Assembly (NCBI RefSeq): GCF_003641145.1
Contig: NZ_CP032744.1
Span: 3,038,001-3,102,000 of the forward strand
Direction: 5' to 3'
Length of the DNA: 64,000 nucleotides
From: Lactiplantibacillus paraplantarum
GTDB lineage: Bacteria > Bacillota > Bacilli > Lactobacillales > Lactobacillaceae
Shown here: positions 7,661-16,072 of the stretch, piece by piece
Layout: each line of letters opens with the position of its first letter
Numbering within the stretch: the stretch's first letter is position 1
Position numbers and translations under genes: made by a program
The notes under the pieces: generated by a model
Database searches by the model: none
Seen by the model: only the letters and a program-made list of their open reading frames with translations
What the model was told of the DNA's origin: nothing

Positions 7661-9712
7661 TTATTTATTCATCATATAGACTTGAACACCATAACTGGCC
7701 AAAGCTTGCTTGCCACTGACCACTTGATTCTCAAAGATCTGCTGTAGCGGCACTTCAAGTGTCACCGTCGTTGGTCGATGACTAAAATTGATCACGAAGT
7801 AATAGCGCGTCGTCGCATTCTCTCTAACTTGAATACTTACCTTGGCATTCGCTTTGATCACCGGCAAGGCCGGTTTAAGTGCCAAACTTGTGGCAAGCCG
7901 TTCATAGAAAGCATCCAAGAAGTCAGTATCGGTCCGCGCAGCCAAATAATACGCCGCTCCCTGGCCCAATTGATTGACTGTTACAGCCGGCGTTCCAGCA
8001 TAAAAGTCTTTTTGATACGTGCCGAGGACTTGTGCCGTTGTCGTCTCAACTACATCACAATAATCATTCACTTGATACGCTTGGTGATAAGCAGTCAACG
8101 CATTATGTTGTTGCGGATATAATGTGTCAGTTTCCTGAACTTTAATCCCGTAAGTTGCTTCTAAATCAGCTAAACCATCACCTTGATAGGCTAAAAAGTC
8201 ATGATCAACGACGCCCGTAATATAGGTGCCAATCAGATGGCCACCCTGTTGCACATATGCTTTAAGCTTAGTCGCAAACTGGGCGCTCATCATGAAGTGC
8301 ATCGGATCAATCACCAAATCATAGGCCGTCAAATCATCAGTAGTCGCAATAATTTCAACTGGAATATCATGTTTCCAGAAATACTGGTAATGTTCTTGAA
8401 TCGTGCGCCAATACTTTTTAGTTTCGTTAGCGTAGTTGCGGGCATCATCTAACCCCCACATGTTGTCATAATCAAAGACAATAGCGACTTTAGCTGCAGT
8501 TCTGGTTGTTCCATGCGCGGCCTGTAAGCTTTGTAAGTCCTGACCGACTTTTTGAACGTCCTTAAATGCCCGCGTGTTTGAGCCACGATGGTTAGCAATG
8601 ACGGCGCCATGAAACACTTCAGAAGCTCCTAATGATTGATGTAGTTGGAAATATAAAACTGAGTCGGCCCCATGGGCAACCTGTTGCAAGCTCCCCATTT
8701 CGTGCATGCCTGGTCGTTTGGCACGATTATATGGGTGCCAATTAACCTGTGACGGTGTACTTTCCATAATCAAGTAGTTATCATGCTTGAGGCTCCGCAT
8801 CACGTCATTCATCAAAGCAGTTTTCATTGCCAAGTGGGCCGTACTTTCGTAACCATTACTCCAATTAGGATATGAATCCCAACTCACAATATCGACATGC
8901 TTCGCAAACTTCTGATAGTCTAAATCATAAAAGACGTGTGATTCTGATGGGTTGCCACCCATAAAATTGGCTGTCACAGGGATGTCAGGTGTCAGCGCTC
9001 GTAACGGTTTGATCTCATTATCAAAAAAGTCAATCGTCCGGTCAGTTACAAAACGATGCCAATCCAGGTTAAGTCCCATTACATTCGTATCACCCAGTGG
9101 CGACGGTGCCTGAACCTGATCCCAACTTGTATAATCATGACTCCAAAAAGCACCACAGTAAGCATGGTTCAAATTGGCTAACGTTTGATACTTCTTTTGA
9201 ACCCATTGACGAAAGGCCTGCTGGCACAAATCACAGTAACAAGCACCGCCATATTCATTAGAGATATGCCATAGCAGCAAGCTTGGTCGTTGACCGTAAC
9301 GTTCCGCCAACTTCTGGTTAATCATTTGAACCTTTTCTCGATAAACTGGCGATGTGTAACAGTGATTATGTCGCTCGCCGAATTGGTTTCGCTGTCCGTG
9401 TGCATTGACACGTAACACTTCTGGATATTTCTCAGCCAACCATCGTGGGCGAGCCCCGCTTGGCGTCGATAAAATGATCTTAGTGCCTTGAGCTTCGGCA
9501 CGATCGAAAATTTCATCTAACCAGCTAAAATCATACTGCCCCTCAGCAGGCTCTAACTTGTCCCAAGCAAAGATTCCCAACGTCACCGTGTTTAACTTAG
9601 CAGTCTTAAACGCTTTAAAATCCTGCTTAATCACCTCGGGCTGGCCAAGCCACTGGTCTGGATTATAATCACCACCATGCAAAAATTCTGTTGTCTTTAA
9701 TGGATTGGACAT
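7661..9712 (-). CDS. lacA: GH42 beta-galactosidase
   Basis: The enzyme hydrolyses beta-galactosides in the cytoplasm. The 683-residue length is typical of GH42. The acid/base glutamate is in HISNEYGG, the nucleophile glutamate is in IMESTPSQVNW, and the zinc-site cysteines are in GACYCDLC. A trimerisation domain follows the barrel, as in the family. The start is supported by GAGGGTG upstream. It is the first gene of a lacA-lacS operon, transcribed away from lacR. The window also encodes an unrelated GH2 beta-galactosidase (lacLM). GH42 enzymes often prefer galacto-oligosaccharides or plant galactans to lactose. Confidence 0.93.
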   Translation of the reverse strand: MSNPLKTTEFLHGGDYNPDQWLGQPEVIKQDFKAFKTAKLNTVTLGIFAWDKLEPAEGQYDFSWLDEIFDRAEAQGTKIILSTPSGARPRWLAEKYPEVLRVNAHGQRNQFGERHNHCYTSPVYREKVQMINQKLAERYGQRPSLLLWHISNEYGGACYCDLCQQAFRQWVQKKYQTLANLNHAYCGAFWSHDYTSWDQVQAPSPLGDTNVMGLNLDWHRFVTDRTIDFFDNEIKPLRALTPDIPVTANFMGGNPSESHVFYDLDYQKFAKHVDIVSWDSYPNWSNGYESTAHLAMKTALMNDVMRSLKHDNYLIMESTPSQVNWHPYNRAKRPGMHEMGSLQQVAHGADSVLYFQLHQSLGASEVFHGAVIANHRGSNTRAFKDVQKVGQDLQSLQAAHGTTRTAAKVAIVFDYDNMWGLDDARNYANETKKYWRTIQEHYQYFWKHDIPVEIIATTDDLTAYDLVIDPMHFMMSAQFATKLKAYVQQGGHLIGTYITGVVDHDFLAYQGDGLADLEATYGIKVQETDTLYPQQHNALTAYHQAYQVNDYCDVVETTTAQVLGTYQKDFYAGTPAVTVNQLGQGAAYYLAARTDTDFLDAFYERLATSLALKPALPVIKANAKVSIQVRENATTRYYFVINFSHRPTTVTLEVPLQQIFENQVVSGKQALASYGVQVYMMNK

Positions 9713-9761
9713 TCAAACGCACCCTCACTTCTATCAACTTAATTACACTTTAACAGCTCTT

Positions 9762-9790
9762 ATGATAAGCGCTTTCATTAACGAATGTAA
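9762..9790 (-). promoter_or_regulatory. lacA promoter with overlapping cre-like site
   Basis: On the minus strand a -35 TTACAT and a -10 TATCAT are separated by 17 bases. The spacer includes GATAAGCGCTTTCA (plus strand 9764-9777), which matches the cre core at 12 of 14 positions, so CcpA would occlude the promoter. Just upstream are TTTTACTAAAA-type motifs (9795-9816). Confidence 0.6.
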
Positions 9791-9822
9791 CCCGTTTTAC
9801 TAAAATAATTACTAAATATTGG

Positions 9823-9846
9823 TAAACAAAATTTATGTTTTGTTTA
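9823..9846. promoter_or_regulatory. Candidate LacR operator, inverted repeat
   Basis: Perfect 9-base arms, TAAACAAAA and TTTTGTTTA, are separated by six bases. They lie between the divergent lacA and lacR genes. Placement suggests binding by the adjacent LacI-family regulator. The assignment is inferred. Confidence 0.5.
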
Positions 9847-9958
9847 TTCTCATTACTGCTTTAACTACTGAGAACGAAAGCGTATTATTATGAGTGAAGC
9901 TAATTAGAACTAGTAATGATTTGTTTATCAATAAATGTTTCGAAAGGAGTCCCTGATT

Positions 9959-10969
9959 ATGCCAACCATCCGTGAAATTGCCGCTAAGGCGGGTTACTCC
10001 CCAGCAACTGTATCACGGCTACTAAATAACGATCCCTCATTTTCAATCTCGGATCACGCCCGCAAAAAAATATTGCAAACTGCGCAAAACTTAAATTATG
10101 AACAGCCCAACACGACTCACGGACTTGCTTATCAAGTTGCCACGATCTTCGCTGTTCAACCGAAACAAGAACTTGAAGATATTTACTTCAGCAATTTACG
10201 TCAGAGCCTCGTTGAGCACGGAAAGCAGGCCAACCTAAAGCTCACCTTTTACCCAGACATTGACCATATTCCTAGAGACATAGATGGTGTGATGGCGGTA
10301 GGCGAATTCAATCATGACGCGCTCCAAAAGTTATGCGCACTGACACCGCATAGAATCTTCGTTGATTCCAACCCCGATCCACATCACTTCAACTCGGTGC
10401 AACCCAATCTCCAAGCCATCACTGAAAATGCCATCGACCAACTGATTGCTGCGGGCGACACCCCCATTGGCCTCATTAACGGCGGCTACTGGAATAAAGA
10501 TCAACAAGTCATTCATCAACAAGATCCGCGCCAAAAATACTTTGAAAGTCGGCTACGCGAGTTACAACTATTTGATTCGCGGTTCCTATTCATCGGTGGC
10601 GAATTCTCCGTTGCCAGCGGCTATCGCTTGGGACAACAAGTCGTACAATCGTTGAGTAAACAAGCATTGCCCAAAGGGTTCTTAGTCGGTTCAGATCCGT
10701 TGGCCGTGGGTGTCTTACAGGCTTTCAATGAAAACAAAATCACAGTCCCCACCGATACCGCAATTATTAGTATTAACGATATCGACATTGCACGCTACGT
10801 TTCACCACCATTGACGACTTTCCACATTGATACAGACGACTTAGCCGCACAGGCCATCACAACATTGAAAGATACGATTATTTTTGACCGTCCACAGAAG
10901 CGAATGGTATTAGTTGACGCTAAATTAGTTTACCGAAAAAGTTTTGTGAAACCGGCGGGTAAATCATAA
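9959..10969 (+). CDS. lacR: LacI-family transcriptional regulator of lacA-lacS
   Basis: This 336-residue repressor has an N-terminal LacI helix-turn-helix (IREIAAKAGYSPATVSRLLNN, residues 3-23) and a periplasmic-binding-like effector domain. The ATG at 9959 has AAAGGAG eight bases upstream, and a longer frame starting at 9935 would contain that site inside the gene. It is divergent from lacA-lacS, so it very likely controls that operon in response to a galactoside. It differs clearly from the two other LacI proteins in this window, which resemble each other. Confidence 0.88.
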   Translation: MPTIREIAAKAGYSPATVSRLLNNDPSFSISDHARKKILQTAQNLNYEQPNTTHGLAYQVATIFAVQPKQELEDIYFSNLRQSLVEHGKQANLKLTFYPDIDHIPRDIDGVMAVGEFNHDALQKLCALTPHRIFVDSNPDPHHFNSVQPNLQAITENAIDQLIAAGDTPIGLINGGYWNKDQQVIHQQDPRQKYFESRLRELQLFDSRFLFIGGEFSVASGYRLGQQVVQSLSKQALPKGFLVGSDPLAVGVLQAFNENKITVPTDTAIISINDIDIARYVSPPLTTFHIDTDDLAAQAITTLKDTIIFDRPQKRMVLVDAKLVYRKSFVKPAGKS

Positions 10970-11018
10970 TAGTCCTCACACTCAGTTAAAAATACGTTCT
11001 AAACTAAATCTCTGCCTA

Positions 11019-11068
11019 AAAAATCAGATAGATGACTGAGACATATCCTAGTCATCTATCTGATTTTT
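11019..11068. terminator. Bidirectional terminator between lacR and fic
   Basis: A perfect 19-bp stem (AAAAATCAGATAGATGACT with its complement) has a 12-base loop and ends in A/T runs on both sides. It lies between convergent genes. Confidence 0.88.
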
Positions 11069-11102
11069 GAGTTAAATTCAACTTGTCCTATCACAACTGT
11101 TT

Positions 11103-11711
11103 TTATTTACTCTTTTGTTTCAAAATATCCATAAACACCTGTGCCATCATTTCAGCATCATCCTGAATTGACGCTTGCATGTAAGCGTCCTGCTGTGCCT
11201 GGGTATAGTTGATGCCAAAACCATGCTGCCAAGCCAAGACCTCAGTAAACAGCCGCGTTGTGCGACCATTACCTTCCCGAAACGGATGAAACATGTTGAT
11301 TTCGGTGACAACTTGTCCCAACGCCTGTGCAAGCTGTTCCCGGTCATTCGGTAACATCGCAAAATTATCGAGTTGGCGTTGAATATCCATTTCAGCATTA
11401 CCAAATAAAGACACCGGGTGGAAAAACGTCACCACGCCATTCGCAGTCTTGTTGAAATCAACTTCGCGATAGTGACCCGCCCAGTCGTAAATTTCGCCGA
11501 GCAAAAATGCATTAATCAGTTTCAATTCTCCAATTTGACGTCCCGTCAATTGCCGAGAGTCTGGTAGAAGATAGTGATTGCGAGCTAATTGCTGTTGTCG
11601 TTGCGTACTCACTTTGTACTCGATTTTCTGCAAAGTAGTCGCTTCAGTAATGCCCAAGCGATTTTTCAGAGTTCCATTTGGTTGTAGGTAATCCGCCCAT
11701 ACTTTTTTCAT
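11103..11711 (-). CDS. fic: Fic/DOC-family AMP-transferase toxin
   Basis: Fic proteins transfer AMP, or another nucleotide, from NTPs to hydroxyl side chains of target proteins. Bacterial class I toxins modify DNA gyrase or topoisomerase IV. The 202-residue protein shows the complete catalytic loop HPFREGNGR (residues 142-150) with the essential histidine, and an upstream flap region. The start codon overlaps the stop of the antitoxin gene by four bases (ATGA), so translation is coupled. No inhibitory helix of its own is evident, which fits a class I Fic silenced by a separate antitoxin. Target and nucleotide cannot be read from the sequence. Confidence 0.93.
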   Translation of the reverse strand: MKKVWADYLQPNGTLKNRLGITEATTLQKIEYKVSTQRQQQLARNHYLLPDSRQLTGRQIGELKLINAFLLGEIYDWAGHYREVDFNKTANGVVTFFHPVSLFGNAEMDIQRQLDNFAMLPNDREQLAQALGQVVTEINMFHPFREGNGRTTRLFTEVLAWQHGFGINYTQAQQDAYMQASIQDDAEMMAQVFMDILKQKSK

Positions 11712-12154
11712 TCAACTTTCCTATTGGTCGAAGTACGTATCTTTGCCAACATCTCTTGTGCACTAATCGGGCCTTCGTCATAGAAACGACGAGCATCTTG
11801 GACATCTTCCTTAGTCGGTTCAAAACCTTCATACATGTTACTGATAATTGCATTCATGGTCGCCCGGTATTCCTCTTGATTCCGAAACTGCACACCCATG
11901 ATAGTGAACTTCTGATCATCGTGTTCTAAATACATAATCGTATTCTCCTCCTCGAGGTTTGTCAGCGCGGTATACACCGCATCGTCCGTAGCCAAAATCT
12001 GAATCAAGCGTACCGCGGTGCCACTTGGTTGGTAGTCCGCTTGTTCCCAGTGCTGCACCGTTCTAACCGAGGTGTTGAGTAACTTTGCCAGCTTTGCCTG
12101 ACTAATTTGGTAATGTTGCCGAATCTCCTTAAGGATTGTGGCGGTTGTTTTCAT
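11708..12154 (-). CDS. Fic antitoxin with N-terminal helix-turn-helix (VbhA-like C-terminus)
   Basis: This 148-residue protein has two parts. Residues 3-55 form an XRE/phage-type helix-turn-helix (YQISQAKLAKLLNTSVRTVQ). Residues 74-148 resemble the VbhA antitoxin, with the inhibitory motif S-x-x-x-E-G seen as SNMYEG (105-110), then FEPTKED and GPISAQE. In known Fic systems that glutamate blocks productive ATP binding in the partner. I chose the ATG at 12154 because GAGG lies eight bases upstream, and ATG 12160 is too close to that site. A strong GAGGAGGAG precedes an internal ATG at 11935, so a short 74-residue antitoxin may also be made. Confidence 0.8.
   Translation of the reverse strand: MKTTATILKEIRQHYQISQAKLAKLLNTSVRTVQHWEQADYQPSGTAVRLIQILATDDAVYTALTNLEEENTIMYLEHDDQKFTIMGVQFRNQEEYRATMNAIISNMYEGFEPTKEDVQDARRFYDEGPISAQEMLAKIRTSTNRKVE
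11933..11952 (-). promoter_or_regulatory. Possible internal ribosome site and start within the Fic antitoxin gene
   Basis: GAGGAGGAG on the minus strand is followed after nine bases by ATG (residue 74, MYLEHDD). This falls exactly at the boundary between the helix-turn-helix and the VbhA-like part. It could produce a free short antitoxin. The purines also encode Glu-Glu-Glu, so chance is possible. Confidence 0.45.
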
Positions 12155-12170
12155 CTTCATCACCTCACTC

Positions 12171-12199
12171 ACAATTATACCCTTGAAGGGTACAATTGT
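12171..12199. promoter_or_regulatory. Palindromic operator of the Fic module
   Basis: A 29-base palindrome has 14-base arms (ACAATTATACCCTT and AAGGGTACAATTGT) with one mismatch around a central G. It contains a TATAAT-like box on the minus strand and sits immediately upstream of the antitoxin ribosome site. Auto-repression by the antitoxin helix-turn-helix is the natural reading. Bases 12200-12395 hold nothing else I recognise. Confidence 0.7.
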
Positions 12200-12395
12200 C
12201 GTTATTACGGCCTCACACCTTAGCAAAACAGACCAACTAATCAGAAAGCGACAGTATGACCCATCAACCCATTCACGCGCGCTATTCAATACTAACCCGT
12301 GCTCCATCAAAATCATGCAGCGCTTTTTTAACAATCCGAGTGGCACATTACTAATTACGATATTTTTTGCCAAATCTCACGAACACCCGATCACT

Positions 12396-13397
12396 TCATT
12401 TGGTGCTTTCACGTTCTACCAACGTCGTTCCCAGTTCAATGCGCTGGGCTGCTTGACGATCATCTTGGAACCAGCTCACCAACAAATCGATGGCCGTCTT
12501 GCCCATCAGTTCAGTCTCAACATTGACCGAGCTAATCTCTGGATACACATATTCGGCTAGTGTCGTATTATTGAAGCTAAACAACTTGACCCGCTGCGGC
12601 ACAGCAATATCAGCTTGCTGTAACGCTTTGAGTGCACCGGCTGCCATCGGATCATTAGCGATAAAGAAAGCGTGTGGTAAGCGGTCACCTAACATCGCAA
12701 TGGCCCGTTTCATCATCAGATAACCAGATTGACTAGTGTAATCACCAGCTAATACATACTCAGCATGATAGGCATGATGCCGCTGCAACGCCTGTTCAAA
12801 GCTTTGCTGACGTTGATTGGGAATCTCCACCTGCTGATCAGTGGACCACTCTTGGCCATAAATCATGCCGATATCCTGGATACCACGCCGCCAAAAATAA
12901 TCAACGACGCGGTTAGTAGCAAACGTAAAATCAGTCACCACACTGCTGAATCCCTGAGCAAACTGATCGTCATCAACAAAGACAAGTTGTTTCGACAAAC
13001 GACTCAACTGCTGCACTTGCGTCGGACTAAACTTGCCCACCGCCACAACCGCATCAATATCATCCCCGACCTGATCTAAATTATTCTGAAAGATACTAGT
13101 CGTCGTAAACCCGCACACTTGGGCTTGATGTTCAATTCCCTTACGAATCGCTAAATAATATAAGTCATCATGTTCTTGAGTCTTAGAATACCACTGAATC
13201 ACAGCGATATTTTTCCGCATTAGCGCCTTTATATGCTGACGTTTACGCTTACTGTACCGCAGCTCGCCAGCAATCGTAAACACGCGCTTACGGGTCCGAT
13301 CACTGACCGATAGTGTCTTGTCATAATTTAAGACCCGCGATACCGTCGCTAGTGAGACATCTGCTCGTTGCGCAATATCTTTTAACGTCACGGTCAT
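12396..13397 (-). CDS. galR: LacI-family regulator, paralogue of the regulator next to galM
   Basis: This 333-residue repressor has a LacI helix-turn-helix ([20 protein letters not shown]) and an effector-binding domain. It is visibly the paralogue of the regulator at 26178-27173. Both share long blocks such as [28 protein letters not shown] and VKLFSFNNT. The ATG at 13397 is preferred because AGAGG lies seven bases upstream, and ATG 13403 is too close to it. It follows galK-galE-galT in the same direction, so it may be co-transcribed and control the Leloir and lactose genes. The gene symbol is by context only. Confidence 0.85.
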   Translation of the reverse strand: MTVTLKDIAQRADVSLATVSRVLNYDKTLSVSDRTRKRVFTIAGELRYSKRKRQHIKALMRKNIAVIQWYSKTQEHDDLYYLAIRKGIEHQAQVCGFTTTSIFQNNLDQVGDDIDAVVAVGKFSPTQVQQLSRLSKQLVFVDDDQFAQGFSSVVTDFTFATNRVVDYFWRRGIQDIGMIYGQEWSTDQQVEIPNQRQQSFEQALQRHHAYHAEYVLAGDYTSQSGYLMMKRAIAMLGDRLPHAFFIANDPMAAGALKALQQADIAVPQRVKLFSFNNTTLAEYVYPEISSVNVETELMGKTAIDLLVSWFQDDRQAAQRIELGTTLVERESTK

Positions 13398-13436
13398 CGT
13401 CATTCCTCTTTTCTCTTAATTAACACCAAATAACAA

Positions 13437-13522
13437 ACGTGGGGCAACTGGGCGTAACACCATTTACCGCATAACTCAAACTCATCGGTAAATCGCGTCT
13501 GCAACACCCCGTTGCCCCACGT
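13437..13522. repeat. Nested long hairpin between galT and galR
   Basis: Perfect outer arms ACGTGGGGCAAC (13437-13448) and GTTGCCCCACGT (13511-13522) enclose inner arms ATTTACCG (13462-13469) and CGGTAAAT (13486-13493). A clear T run is lacking, so it is not a textbook terminator. It may attenuate galT read-through into the regulator, stabilise the mRNA, or be a small mobile palindrome. Confidence 0.65.
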
Positions 13523-13540
13523 CTTTATTTGATTAACAAC

Positions 13541-15004
13541 TTACTCGTGCATTGCTGTGACAAAACGATCAAAGGCTGCCTCACCAGTAGCGTCCCACTT
13601 AAAGACCCCAGCATCGGCCAGAACCCGGGCAAAGACGTTGCCGACCGCCGTATCAATGACAGTCGTCACGTTGTCAGCGGTGATGTCATTAGTGGCCTTC
13701 AATTGATCGGCCCAAGCTTGATGCATCGCGACCATTTGATTAGGCTGATCCAACAAGTATTTGCTGACTTCAGCCAATTCGGTCTTCAATCGCGCTGGTA
13801 AAATGGCTCGGCCCATCACTTCGATTAAGCCAATGTTTTCCTTCTTGATATGTTGGACATCCTGATGCGGATGGAAGATGCCATCTGGAAATTCAGCAGA
13901 CGTCTGATTATCACGCAAAACGATATCTAATACGTAGTCATCGCCAACTTTGCGCGCAATCGGCGTCGTTGTATGATGACGTATGCCATCCGTATAAGCA
14001 CGAACATCAACACTCTCGTCCGAATAATTCATCCACGTCTCATGAATCTTCACAGCGGCATCCGTTAACGCTACCAAGTCCTGACTCGTCAGCCGAATCG
14101 TCGACATTGGCCATTTAACAATTCCAGCCTTAACACCCGCGATACCTAACTCAATCGTACGTGCAATTGGCGCCTTCATCATTGGAAATTCGTGCCGACC
14201 ACCTTGGTAATGTTCATGTGACAACATTGAACCCCCAACAATTGGCAAGTCCGCATTACTGCCCACAAAGTAATGTGGAAATTGCTGAACAATTTCAAGT
14301 AAGTTGGTAAAGGTTTGCCGGTTAATGACCATTGGCCGGTGCTCTTGATCCAAGAAAATCGAGTGTTCATTAAAGTAAGCATATGGAGAATATTGGAAGC
14401 CCCAAGTATTGCCGCCAAGTGTTAACCGAATAATCCGGTGATTACTCCGTGCTGGGTAACCGAGCCGGCCTAGATAGCCTTCATTCTGCATACATAGTTG
14501 GCAGAGTGGATAGCCATCTTGTGGTTGGTTACGTGCTGCCGCAATCGCTTTAGGGTCCTTTTCAGGCTTTGATAAGTTGATGGTAATCTCCAAATCACCA
14601 AACGGCGTTTTTGCTGGAAAGACCACATTTTTCGCAATGGCCCGCGTCTTGATATAATCATTAGCTTTGCTTAAGTTAAAGAAATAGTCGGTTGCCGCTT
14701 GCGGACTAACCTGATACTTATCCCAAAAACGTTGGTTCAATACGGATGGTAACGGGGTCACAAGATCCATCAATTGATCTGCTAAGATGTCCTCATCCGA
14801 TTGAGTCGCTTCAATTTTACTATTTTGAATCGCCGTCTTAACTAGGGCGTCCGTTAAACTCGTTAATTGGTCATCAGTCGTTACAACTGGCTCGCCTTCA
14901 CCAACCAAACCGAGGATCCGATTATGCACATAGATCCGGTCTAATTCAGTATATTGCGAAGGCGACGCGATCACCGCCGTGACAAATTGATCTAAACTCG
15001 TCAT
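13541..15004 (-). CDS. galT: UDP-glucose--hexose-1-phosphate uridylyltransferase
   Basis: The enzyme exchanges UDP between glucose-1-phosphate and galactose-1-phosphate in the Leloir pathway. The 487-residue length and sequence match the Firmicutes class II GalT, not the shorter E. coli form. Conserved blocks include SMLSHEHYQGGRHEFPM with the active-site histidines, and FHPHQDVQHIKKENIGLIEVMG. The start codon overlaps the galE stop codon by one base (TAATG), so the two are translationally coupled. Confidence 0.95.
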   Translation of the reverse strand: MTSLDQFVTAVIASPSQYTELDRIYVHNRILGLVGEGEPVVTTDDQLTSLTDALVKTAIQNSKIEATQSDEDILADQLMDLVTPLPSVLNQRFWDKYQVSPQAATDYFFNLSKANDYIKTRAIAKNVVFPAKTPFGDLEITINLSKPEKDPKAIAAARNQPQDGYPLCQLCMQNEGYLGRLGYPARSNHRIIRLTLGGNTWGFQYSPYAYFNEHSIFLDQEHRPMVINRQTFTNLLEIVQQFPHYFVGSNADLPIVGGSMLSHEHYQGGRHEFPMMKAPIARTIELGIAGVKAGIVKWPMSTIRLTSQDLVALTDAAVKIHETWMNYSDESVDVRAYTDGIRHHTTTPIARKVGDDYVLDIVLRDNQTSAEFPDGIFHPHQDVQHIKKENIGLIEVMGRAILPARLKTELAEVSKYLLDQPNQMVAMHQAWADQLKATNDITADNVTTVIDTAVGNVFARVLADAGVFKWDATGEAAFDRFVTAMHE

Positions 15005-16008
15005 TATGCTCGGCCTCCCCGATCATCGTAGCCAGCCGGATGACTTTCTTTCCAAGTCCAGGCCGTCTTAATAATTTCTTTCACATCATCATATTGAGGT
15101 GCCCAGCCTAAAACAGTACGGGCCTTGTCACTAGCAGCAACTAACGTACTTGGGTCACCAGCGCGGCGTGGCGCCATAACGGCTGGAATTGGCTTACCAG
15201 TCACTTCACGCGCAGCATCCAACATTTGTTTGTTGGAGAAGCCGGTTGAAGAACCTAAGTTAAACGCATCGCTATCATGCCCTTGCTTCAAGTATTCCAA
15301 AGCCAAGATATGCGCATCGGCTAAGTCGACAACGTGCACATAGTCGCGAACATTGGTCCCATCAGGGGTTGGATAGTCGTCACCAAAAATCTGTAACTGA
15401 TCACGTTCACCAGCTGCTACTTGTAAAATGATTGGGACGAGATGCGTTTCTGGTGCATGATCTTCGCCGATGCTACCATCAGGCTTAGCCCCCGCCACGT
15501 TGAAGTAACGTAAGGCCACGAACTTAATCCCGTAAGCCACATCTGACCAGTGCATGATCTTTTCCATCGCTAATTTACTTTCGCCGTATGGATTAGTTGG
15601 CACTTGTGGATCCGATTCCTTGATTGGCACCTGCTTAGGTTCACCATAAGTTGCTGCAGTCGACGAGAAGACGATTTTCTTCACATTGTGCTTAGCCATC
15701 ACTTCGAGTAACTTAACCATCCCTGCCGTGTTGTTATCAAAGTACTTGAGCGGATCTTTCATTGATTCAGGAACAACTGAGAAAGCTGCGAAATGAATGA
15801 CACCTTCAACGTTTTCTTGGTCAAACACGGTATTCATGAACGCCGTATCCCGGACATCACCTTCATAAAAACGCGCGTGTTCATTGACTGCTGCCCGGTG
15901 CCCCGTGACTAGGTTATCAACAACCGCCACGTCATACCCCTTTGCAACCAACCGATCAACTGCGTGTGAACCGATGTAGCCGGCACCACCTAAAACTAAA
16001 ACTGCCAT
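15004..16008 (-). CDS. galE: UDP-glucose 4-epimerase
   Basis: The enzyme interconverts UDP-galactose and UDP-glucose with bound NAD. This 334-residue extended short-chain dehydrogenase has the Rossmann motif [14 protein letters not shown] at the N-terminus. The catalytic triad is seen in FSSTAATYG and [10 protein letters not shown] (YxxxK). The YFNVAGA block is typical of GalE. It sits between galK and galT in one operon, about 64 bases after galK. GAGGAATTAG upstream supports the start. Confidence 0.95.
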   Translation of the reverse strand: MAVLVLGGAGYIGSHAVDRLVAKGYDVAVVDNLVTGHRAAVNEHARFYEGDVRDTAFMNTVFDQENVEGVIHFAAFSVVPESMKDPLKYFDNNTAGMVKLLEVMAKHNVKKIVFSSTAATYGEPKQVPIKESDPQVPTNPYGESKLAMEKIMHWSDVAYGIKFVALRYFNVAGAKPDGSIGEDHAPETHLVPIILQVAAGERDQLQIFGDDYPTPDGTNVRDYVHVVDLADAHILALEYLKQGHDSDAFNLGSSTGFSNKQMLDAAREVTGKPIPAVMAPRRAGDPSTLVAASDKARTVLGWAPQYDDVKEIIKTAWTWKESHPAGYDDRGGRA

Positions 16009-16072
16009 TCTAATTCCTCCTCAATATTTCTCAATGCTTACTGCTAATTTATATTTTAAATCAATGTTTTTA

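Noticed and set aside
7778..8122. 114-codon plus-strand frame inside lacA
   Set aside because: It is antisense to a well-supported GH42 gene, with a basic, low-complexity product and no ribosome site.
12138..12560. 140-codon plus-strand frame across the antitoxin promoter and the LacI gene
   Set aside because: It overlaps two minus-strand genes and the palindromic operator, and matches nothing recognisable.
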